From positions 1 through 33,993 of the forward strand of contig JANBTH010000112.1 of assembly GCA_027578815.1 (NCBI GenBank): DNA of 33,993 nt, in the 5' to 3' direction. This DNA is from Coemansia sp. RSA 1804 (taxonomy: Eukaryota > Kickxellomycota > Kickxellomycetes > Kickxellales > Kickxellaceae). Below the pieces are notes generated by a model. It ran no database searches. It was not told where the DNA came from and was given only the letters and a program-made list of their open reading frames with translations. Both the position numbers and the translations under genes were made by a program. Positions 27,943-33,993 of the stretch are shown piece by piece (the first letter of the stretch is position 1; every line of letters begins with the position of its first letter).

Positions 27943-29283
27943 CTAGTAGCCGCTGGAGATGCTGATGCCGGAGCTGACTGCGGAGGCCGACGAGTAGGCA
28001 GGGTTGGCAGCAGCGTAGACGGCAGAAACAGGGGAGGCAGCAAGCGCGGCGTCATCGGTAGCAGCAGCAGCCTTTGCGCGCAGCCCAGTGATCCACGACG
28101 ACGAAACAACAGCGTCGATGGTTGGGCGGTCGGCGGGGTCAATGCTCAGCATGGCCTTCACGACGGGCGAGGCAGCACTGGTGGCAGGCAGCCAGTGGTC
28201 AATGACGCGACCATGGTACTTGAGATACAGCGCGTAGTTGGGATCGTGGGCACGCGCAACCTCCCACGGGAAATGCCCCGACACCATTGCCAGATAGATG
28301 ACGCCCAGCGCCCACACATCCACCTTGCGCGGATCGTAGACTGCGCGCGGCGCAAACACCTCGGGCGCAATGTACGGATCCGATCCGCAGATGCCACGCG
28401 TCTGCGTTGGAGCCATAGGATCGAAGGTGGATGAGCATCCAAAGTCGATGATCTTCAGGTTGCCTTCCTCGTCAACACACAGGTTGTCAAGCTTCATGTC
28501 ACGGTGCGCAACGTGTGCCACGTCATGCAGATACGCCACGCCAGACACTAGCTGCGCAAAGAGTCTGTCGATAGCCGCCGGAGTCAGCGCTCCCTCCTGC
28601 ACAACGGTGAACAGGTCCTTCTCGCAGTACTCCATGATACTGTAGACGGTGCCGTCGTCCTCGCGCACAAACTGGTACGTGCGGATAACGTTCGGGTGCT
28701 GTAGCGACAGACTGAAGCTGGCCTCGTCGAGAAGGTGCTTCCATTGCCGCACATTCATGTGCGGAGACACGTTGCCGGATCCGTCGGCAAAGGTGAATGT
28801 CTTGACGGCGTAGAACCGGCCATCGCAGGCCTGGTGCAGCCGCACAAACCCTCCGGTGCCCTGGCCAATTGTGCGCACCGCCGCCCCGTACGTCTCGACA
28901 ATGTAGCCGGTGTACCGGTCGCTGATCACCGGCGCCTCGTCGCTGCGCGTGGAGGCCGCCGATGCCGACGCCGTCGATGGCCGCCGCAGAATCACCGTGG
29001 ATGACGTCGGGGCCGTGTTCTCCCGATCATCGCCGCCGTGTGCGTGCTCTGCATGCCGTGCCGCGGTGCTTGCGCTGCCAACACTGCTTTTGCTGCTGTG
29101 GTGTGCGCCGTGGTGTGTAGTCCGTCCTGCGCGCTTGTGCAGGCTGCTAAATAGCCGTCGGAAGTGCGCAAACTTCTTCTTTCCCTGTGCTCCCACCGCT
29201 GTTGTCGACCCGCCGTCCGACAGCGTTGTGGCTGGCGAGATCTCGGCGCGCGGGCCGTGGATAAAGCTGTGGTTGTGCATCAT
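27943..29283 (-). CDS. Serine/threonine protein kinase, HAL/NPR1 family (Hal4/Sat4-like)
   Basis: A 446-aa kinase. The N-terminal 115 residues are low-complexity (Ser/Thr/His/Ala) with a basic patch GKKKFAHFRRLF (about 34-45). The catalytic domain (about 135-398) has a glycine loop GQGTGGFV (140-147), the ATP-binding Lys in YAVKTF (K161), the catalytic loop HRDMKLDN (260-267), IDFGCSS (289-295) and CGSDPYIAPEVF (299-310). The GSDPY before APE, YDPRKVDVWALG and FPWEVARAHDPNY are characteristic of the fungus-specific HAL/NPR1 group, which regulates plasma-membrane nutrient and potassium transporters. All catalytic residues are present. The tail is Ala/Ser-rich. The first in-frame ATG is at 29283; codons further upstream lack an ATG. 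Which HAL paralogue it represents cannot be told from sequence alone. Confidence 0.93.
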   Translation of the reverse strand: MMHNHSFIHGPRAEISPATTLSDGGSTTAVGAQGKKKFAHFRRLFSSLHKRAGRTTHHGAHHSSKSSVGSASTAARHAEHAHGGDDRENTAPTSSTVILRRPSTASASAASTRSDEAPVISDRYTGYIVETYGAAVRTIGQGTGGFVRLHQACDGRFYAVKTFTFADGSGNVSPHMNVRQWKHLLDEASFSLSLQHPNVIRTYQFVREDDGTVYSIMEYCEKDLFTVVQEGALTPAAIDRLFAQLVSGVAYLHDVAHVAHRDMKLDNLCVDEEGNLKIIDFGCSSTFDPMAPTQTRGICGSDPYIAPEVFAPRAVYDPRKVDVWALGVIYLAMVSGHFPWEVARAHDPNYALYLKYHGRVIDHWLPATSAASPVVKAMLSIDPADRPTIDAVVSSSWITGLRAKAAAATDDAALAASPVSAVYAAANPAYSSASAVSSGISISSGY

Positions 29284-30600
29284 ATTCTTCTCTGCTGCTG
29301 TTGCTGTTCCTATTATTGTGTGCGCTGATGCGCTTGGTCTTGTCAGTGTGTCTGTATCCAGCTTGGATTGCTGTGCGATCGAGCTTGCAAGTGCCTTTAT
29401 TTGGGAAAGAGGAGTGAAATAGAAAAATAGGTAGCTCAAATAGAAAAAGGCGTGTCTGGCTGAGATAGGAGAAATGAAAAAACAGGATGTAGTGTCTGGG
29501 CTCTATGCGCTTTATTACACTGCTAACGCTGCGAGTGAAAGAAAAAAAGAGTCGGAAGAATAATAAATCTGTATACGAGTACAATAAGCTTAGCGATAGA
29601 TGGACAACAGTTGGTGTGGTTGATGTTTCAGAGCAAATAATGCATCAATCCAGAGAAGGTAAGGTAAGAAGGAAAAAGGAAAAAAGGGTACAGAAGGGAA
29701 AAAAAGAGAAGGAGGGACAAACGGGTTCTTTTTATGTCTTGAACCGTTTCCACCTTTTTTTTGGTGAAGAAAGTTTTTTATTTTCATAGTCATTTCCTAT
29801 CTTTGGGGTCCGGAAAACACCGCGCCTTTTGCTCGGCAAATAGAACAGCCTGTCAGAAAAGGGGGAAAAGGGAAAATTAGCGAAAGCCTTAGCCATCTCC
29901 GCCCCCATCCGTGCCAAGCCAAGCACAGCAAACAAACAAGCGGGCGTACGAGGGCTGGGCAGCGGAGCAATGAACAAGCAGCAAGAAATCACACTCCTCA
30001 CGCCTGCTTGTGCTAAAAATATTCTCCTTCTTCGGAAAGCGAGAGTCACATAAGCTCGCCCCCGGCCGATGAGAAATCATTTGTAATGCCGCCCTCTGAT
30101 TGGCGGGATTCCAATGTCCGAGGCCAAAAAAATAAAAAGCAAAAAGAAAAATCGAGGCTATCTGCTTATGAATTATGAGGAGAAGATAGGGATAAGGGGG
30201 CTGGCTGGGTTTCTTTGACCCCCTCTTCCGCCACCCACCCCTCATTTGCTTTTTGCTGCGGTCAAAAGAGAAAGAGGAGCCCTTCTCTAAAGGGTGCCGT
30301 GTGTGTTGCGCAACGTAACACCCTTTTTCCTGTTTGCTCATTTTTGCATGTTATTTGCTGATCGGAATATGATGATTGATGATTCTTGGTGATGTTGGAA
30401 ACATGCTTTCCGCAACCCGCTTTTCTCTTGGCTTTTCTGCAGCCCAGGTCTGTGCTGACAATTGTGTTGTGTCAATGTTGCGTTTAATTCCGCGTTTCGC
30501 TCTCTTTTCCGCCTGCGTATTACAAACACAACCTTATCTGTCTACAGATATTACCGAGATGACATATACAGCCTAAAGCAGCATCAGAAATGAATGAATT
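29284..30600. promoter_or_regulatory. Upstream region of the HAL-type kinase gene
   Basis: About 1.3 kb with no supported gene. Purine-rich tracts flank 29640-29720. An inverted CCAAT pair (ATTGG at 30099-30103, CCAAT at 30111-30115) and several CCCCT/AGGGG elements (about 30190-30245) suggest a regulated fungal promoter. An imperfect inverted repeat with a central GTTGCGCAAC palindrome lies at 30289-30326. Confidence 0.35.
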
Positions 30601-32402
30601 CCTATCTGTACAGCGCGGACTACGGACTAGACATATGTCAGATGGACTAGAATGGAGCCAAATCATTAAATCCATCCCATCAGATCTCACATCTGCTACA
30701 ACTTGTTCCACCCTGCTGACACGGACGGACGGAGATCAACGGACAGACAACCAGATGGAAAGGAAAGCAAAGTAATATAACACACAGAAACAATGTGTCC
30801 ATTCCGATTCCAACAATCATTTCTTTCTTGCTGTATGATGTCAACCGTGCCGCAGCAGTACAATCCCTTGTCAGTGTCCTGGTGCAAAAAGAGATGGGAC
30901 GGATGACCCCGACACAGGGATATCAACAATAAAAAACAATAACAACAACAGCACATGGAAGGGAAATGGAAAACGACAACACAGATGGCACAGGATGCCC
31001 ACACCCCCGTCATCACTGTTCTATTGTTCTGGATTGCTTTTGTTCTCCACAGATGGATCTATTTGGCCTAGCGCGCTCAGACAATCGAGCAACACTATGC
31101 CATGTATTTTAATCTTTTGCTTGTTCGCAGTGCCACTCCATGTCACTATATGACGTCGCCTTCTTTCTTGTTTACGCTTATTTGTTTTGTTTTTGTCAAT
31201 ATTCACAAGGACGTGTTTGTAAATATTGTTCCCTCACCCATCTCCCTTTTTTTCTCTGTTTTCTATTCTTGTTCCTTGGCACGTATTCATATGCGCCATA
31301 AGCCAAGAACGACTCTCCCCTCTCTTCTTCAATCTCCTACATATAGACGGTGCTGTCACTTTTCTCACTAATCGCCGTGCGATGACAGACAAAATCAACT
31401 GCTAATCCATGAATATACCAAGTAAACAATTGACTGCTTTTTTAATTGTCATCCATTTTCCGTCTTTTTCCAATGCCAGCATAAGATAGCAAAGATTTGG
31501 GTAATAGATTTCGAATAAAACTGACATGTGGGAAAAAAAGCAGAGGGAGGACAAAGGGCCATTATACTTTCCGAACTTCTTCCGCCCCTTTTTCCGCCAG
31601 CGAATAAAACGATGAGACAATACATAAAAAAGTCACACATTGGACAATAAACAATGATGAGGAATTCCGGATACCCGCCCCACTTGATTTATTTGGTCAT
31701 GCGAATATGATTCATTAATCCTCCATTTCCCGAGCTTTTTTGCGCTTATCTATCGTGATTAGCTTCTATCTGGCTAATTTGTGGCGCTGCTTATCCATAG
31801 ACATCCATGCATTTACTAAACTTCCACCCCACTCTTCTTTTTTCAGCCGATACATGTTGCTGCGGCTTTTATGCTTTAGGAATACATGGCGGCGTTTTAG
31901 AGAAAACCGCAGCCAATAAAACATTAGTAGGCATAGAGCAAGATCAACAGAATACTTTCATGTACAGCAATAAATATTACATTAGGTTAAAAGCTATGTG
32001 TGTTCAGCATATAGAAACCGTCACAGTCTACTATGTAAAAATGAAAAAGCAGTATTATACTGCTTTTTCGGAATGCCAGCCAGACCAAATGGGGAAGGCG
32101 AGGCTGAAGAATTGAAATGTGCTGTATCCAATATCAAATCACGTTTTTGTTTAGAACAACGACAAAATAGAAAAATGTTAGCTAGTGTTGTTCGTAAACA
32201 GCAATAGTGTTTATTTACAGCTTTCAAACATGAGAAGGCAAAACAAGCAATCCAACAATTAACACAAAACACCAGGGATAACGCAGAGTTTTGCAAAAAA
32301 TTGCTATTGATAATTACATGGAAAAAAAACAAATGCTAGACACCCGACAAACACTAAAACCGCACTAACAAGCAAACAAAAAAGATGCTGCGCTCCCCCG
32401 CT
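30601..32402. other. Gene-free stretch between kinase promoter and H2B-like gene
   Basis: About 1.8 kb in which I recognise no gene. Reading frames are short and lack domains or sensible composition. Two hairpins stand out: a G/C-containing stem at 31859-31870/31903-31913, and a perfect 12-base inverted repeat at 32043-32069. The right end should contain the 3' UTR of the minus-strand histone-like gene. An unannotated non-coding RNA or decayed element is possible. Confidence 0.3.
32043..32069. repeat. Perfect 12-bp inverted repeat, 3-base loop
   Basis: GAAAAAGCAGTA at 32043-32054 and its exact reverse complement at 32058-32069 flank a TTA loop. On the minus strand this lies about 335 bases beyond the stop of the H2B-like gene. 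It does not match the animal histone 3' stem-loop consensus. Confidence 0.85.
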
Positions 32403-32774
32403 TTACTTGGGGGGAAAGCACTTGTGCATAGCCTTGTTGGCCTCAGACACGGCTTGGCGTGGCAGATCTCCTGACAGCAGAATGCAAACAGCAGCCTGGA
32501 TTTCGCGCGCAGTAATAGTCGACTTCTTGCTATGCGCAGCTACCTTGGACGCCTCGCTGGCAATGCGCTCGAAGATGTCGTTGATAAACGAGTTAATAAT
32601 TTCCATTGAATTGGTGGAGATACTAATGTCGGGGTACATCTGCTTCATCACCCTGTGGATGGAGGTCGAGAAGTCCAAGTACGTCTCATTGTGCATGATC
32701 TTGTGTGCCTTCTTGTCATCAACTAACTCGACAGGAAGCTCTCCAGCGGGCTCGTCAGAGGGATTGGATGCCAT
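32403..32774 (-). CDS. Divergent histone H2B-like protein (H2B variant)
   Basis: A 123-aa histone-fold protein clearly related to H2B: NSFINDIFERIASEASKVAA (61-80), KKSTITAREIQAAV (83-96), GDLPRQAVSEANKA (102-115). Lys 118 matches the conserved H2B ubiquitination site (yeast K123). Departures from canonical H2B are several. The N-terminal tail is acidic (six Asp/Glu against three Lys in the first 29 residues) and lacks the Lys-rich and HBR-type basic clusters. About three extra residues follow ETY before the first helix. The conserved Arg in AVRL is Cys (AVCIL). The C-terminus ends in CFPPK in place of a Ser/Thr tail. Acidic-patch positions stay acidic (D103, E111). The ATG at 32774 has a good context (AAAAATGG). 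No divergent H2A gene is visible beside it, unlike most fungal H2A-H2B pairs. Confidence 0.88.
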   Translation of the reverse strand: MASNPSDEPAGELPVELVDDKKAHKIMHNETYLDFSTSIHRVMKQMYPDISISTNSMEIINSFINDIFERIASEASKVAAHSKKSTITAREIQAAVCILLSGDLPRQAVSEANKAMHKCFPPK

Positions 32775-33051
32775 TTTTAGAGGTGTTGTGTGATAAAAGT
32801 GCTGGTGGAGCCGGAAAAATGATAATAGACCGGAAAAGGAGAAAAGCGCTAGCGACCCAGAGCTAGGCAGGCAATGCCAATTGGTTTTATATGCGCTGGC
32901 AGCGGCGTGGCTAGAAAAGAAGGAAAGAGACGCTGCCTTGTGGACAGCGCCAAAGCTTGTTAATGAAAACAGAAGATCTAACATCACTATGACGAGTCGA
33001 TTACGAATGCTATTTATATCATCTTGATTGGATATAGCCAAATGCATCTAA
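32775..33051 (-). promoter_or_regulatory. Upstream region of the H2B-like gene
   Basis: About 280 bases between the histone-like start and the LINE-like relic. The frame happens to stay open upstream of the ATG but shows no protein character. It contains a TATATG-type element near 32888 and TATTTATAT near 33011. No H2A gene lies on the other side. Confidence 0.3.
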
Positions 33052-33508
33052 ATTGGTTTCATCATAAAGTCGGGGGCTCTAGGTCACTCATACAGGCAAC
33101 AGGTGAAGAAAATATCTGCGAGTCTTGAGCAATGGAGACGGCCCCCTGTAGCAGGACAAGAAATGCCAGCATTGCATTGGACAGCAATATATAAAACAAG
33201 TCTAGAGCCAAAGCACATTTCGCTGCTTTGGAAGCTATGTCATGGAGCTATTACAACGGCTAAACAGAGTAAACACTTTGAGCCAGAGGAGGATGGACGA
33301 CACCGAGCATTCCATGCTGAACTTGAGGATGTCAGACACTCCCTGGTTTCAGTTTGAACCAGACGGAGCCAGTCAACCAGACAAGTTGACCATTGCCCTA
33401 TCTTTTTCAACACGTTGCTTTACAGTCTCTTCGAGAACACATTTTCAACGCAGGCGGTCCGTACTGCCAACATTGCGTTTCCTTTTCATAAACATTTTGC
33501 TTATTAGT
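33052..33508 (+). mobile_element. Probable LINE-type retrotransposon relic (3' end of the RT ORF)
   Basis: The plus frame open from 33052 reads WTAIYKTSLEPKHISLLWKL, then CHGAITTAKQSKHF, and AELEDVRHSLVS, ending at a TGA (33355-33357). This pattern (W-K-L-x-HGA, a spacer, then a Cys-type knuckle and an E-D-x-x-H-S-L segment) resembles the zinc-binding region after the reverse transcriptase of fungal LINE elements. The expected knuckle cysteines are missing. After the TGA the same frame continues with HCPIFFNTLLYSLFENTF and STQAVRTANIAF to a stop near 33506. No RT or endonuclease domain is in the window. I read it as a decayed 3' fragment; the call rests on pattern memory and is tentative. Confidence 0.42.
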
Positions 33509-33635
33509 ATGACTCCAAATGGCAAAAAGCTGAGGGCTCTTGATGTAGACCCACCATACCCGATTGATAATGTATTAACTTTTTTTTTGAAAACAATATC
33601 TATAACATTTATCACCTATTTCTGCTCTATTTTTA

Positions 33636-33993
33636 TCATGCCGACGATGGCAGAAGCGACACAAACCAAGGGTCGCTGACAATCTCGCTAATGTCAGCAC
33701 GAGTGGTCGGATTAGTATCGAGCATCCTGCGAACGAATCTCCTGACCGACGAGTATTCGCCAGCCATCGTCGTTGTTGTTGTCGGCATCGGCGTTGCATC
33801 TAGGGCGGCGGCAGTGGGTTGGTAATGGTGGTTCACTCGCGGCGTGCTGTCCGAGTGACATTTTTTCTGCGTCATGTTAAGAAAGTTGACACCAGGCAGT
33901 GATGGCACAAGCGACCAGTTGCCAAGACTTTCATAGTCGCCACGACCCACTGCTTCATTGCCACTGTCTATTGGCGTCTCGGAAAACCATGTG
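33636..33993 (-). CDS. Protein kinase, C-terminal fragment (HAL-like)
   Basis: A minus-strand frame enters from the right edge and stops at 33636. Its last about 37 residues, beginning SSVRRFVRRMLDTNPTTRAD and followed by ISEIVSDPWF, match kinase subdomain XI and the terminal helix (RRMLDxxPxxR, then DPWF), most like the fungal HAL/NPR1 group. The preceding 80 or so residues (TWFSETPIDSGNE, then a His/Thr-rich stretch with five consecutive Thr) are not kinase-like and probably form an insertion between helices G and H. No catalytic motif is within the window, so activity cannot be judged. The other kinase of this type is about 4.4 kb away on the same strand. Confidence 0.7.
   Translation of the reverse strand, partial: TWFSETPIDSGNEAVGRGDYESLGNWSLVPSLPGVNFLNMTQKKCHSDSTPRVNHHYQPTAAALDATPMPTTTTTMAGEYSSVRRFVRRMLDTNPTTRADISEIVSDPWFVSLLPSSA

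Noticed and set aside
27600..28142. Upstream extension of the full-length helicase frame
   Set aside because: The frame is open by chance through the intergenic region into the kinase 3' end. Similarity to the family starts at the Met codon at 27599.
31807..32115. 102-aa plus-strand frame in the gene-poor stretch
   Set aside because: No recognisable family, no good start context, and it includes the perfect hairpin, so coding seems unlikely. A decayed element cannot be excluded.
33242..33679. 145-aa plus-strand frame overlapping the LINE-like relic and the kinase 3' end
   Set aside because: It is in a different frame from the LINE-like pattern and runs antisense into the kinase gene; no protein character of its own.
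1..33993. CRISPR arrays, prokaryotic operons or a prophage
   Set aside because: No spaced direct repeats were seen, and all genes are eukaryotic with fungal signatures and intron evidence.

Overview
The window looks like a nuclear contig from an early-diverging fungus. All clear genes are eukaryotic and fungal in character: a HAL/NPR1-type kinase, fungal-type Egt1, Rad17, an Mtm1-type mitochondrial carrier, a PQ-loop transporter, a U2 snRNP A' fragment and an H2B-like histone. Genes are compact and nearly intron-free. One spliced gene is certain (adenylate kinase, GTAAGT donor, CTAAC branch site, TAG acceptor). Intergenic DNA is AT-rich with long T or pyrimidine tracts, while coding DNA is markedly more GC-rich. 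A kickxellalean or other zoopagomycete fungus is my best inference, but nothing in the window proves the clade.

Layout, left to right: the N-terminus of U2A' (minus, cut by the edge); a 151-aa secreted single-pass membrane protein (plus); adenylate kinase (minus, two exons); mitochondrial GABA transaminase (minus); a 258-aa orphan protein (minus); Rad17 checkpoint clamp loader (minus, 5' end unresolved); a full-length MDR-type ABC transporter (minus); an Mtm1/SLC25A39-40-type carrier (plus, divergent from the ABC gene); a broken M16-peptidase-like fragment; a PQ-loop vacuolar/lysosomal-type transporter (minus) head-to-head with ergothioneine synthase Egt1 (plus); two tandem HCS1/IGHMBP2-type SF1B helicases (minus); a HAL/NPR1 family kinase (minus); about 3.1 kb with no recognisable gene; a divergent H2B-like histone with an acidic N-terminal tail (minus); a LINE-like relic; and the C-terminal end of another kinase (minus, cut by the edge).

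Functionally the region is mostly housekeeping genes and not one pathway. Several genes touch redox and small-molecule handling: Egt1 makes ergothioneine, the SLC25A39/40 family imports glutathione into mitochondria, PQ-loop proteins move cationic amino acids, and there is an MDR pump. Others touch DNA and chromatin: Rad17, two helicases and the H2B variant.

The items most worth a second look are the H2B-like protein with a tail of reversed charge and a three-residue insertion near alpha-1; the tandem helicase pair, in which one copy has lost about 28 residues of the stalk region and the Arg of motif V; the cysteine in the Rad17 Walker A loop; and the shared Egt1/PQ-loop upstream region. I found no CRISPR array, rRNA or convincing tRNA.
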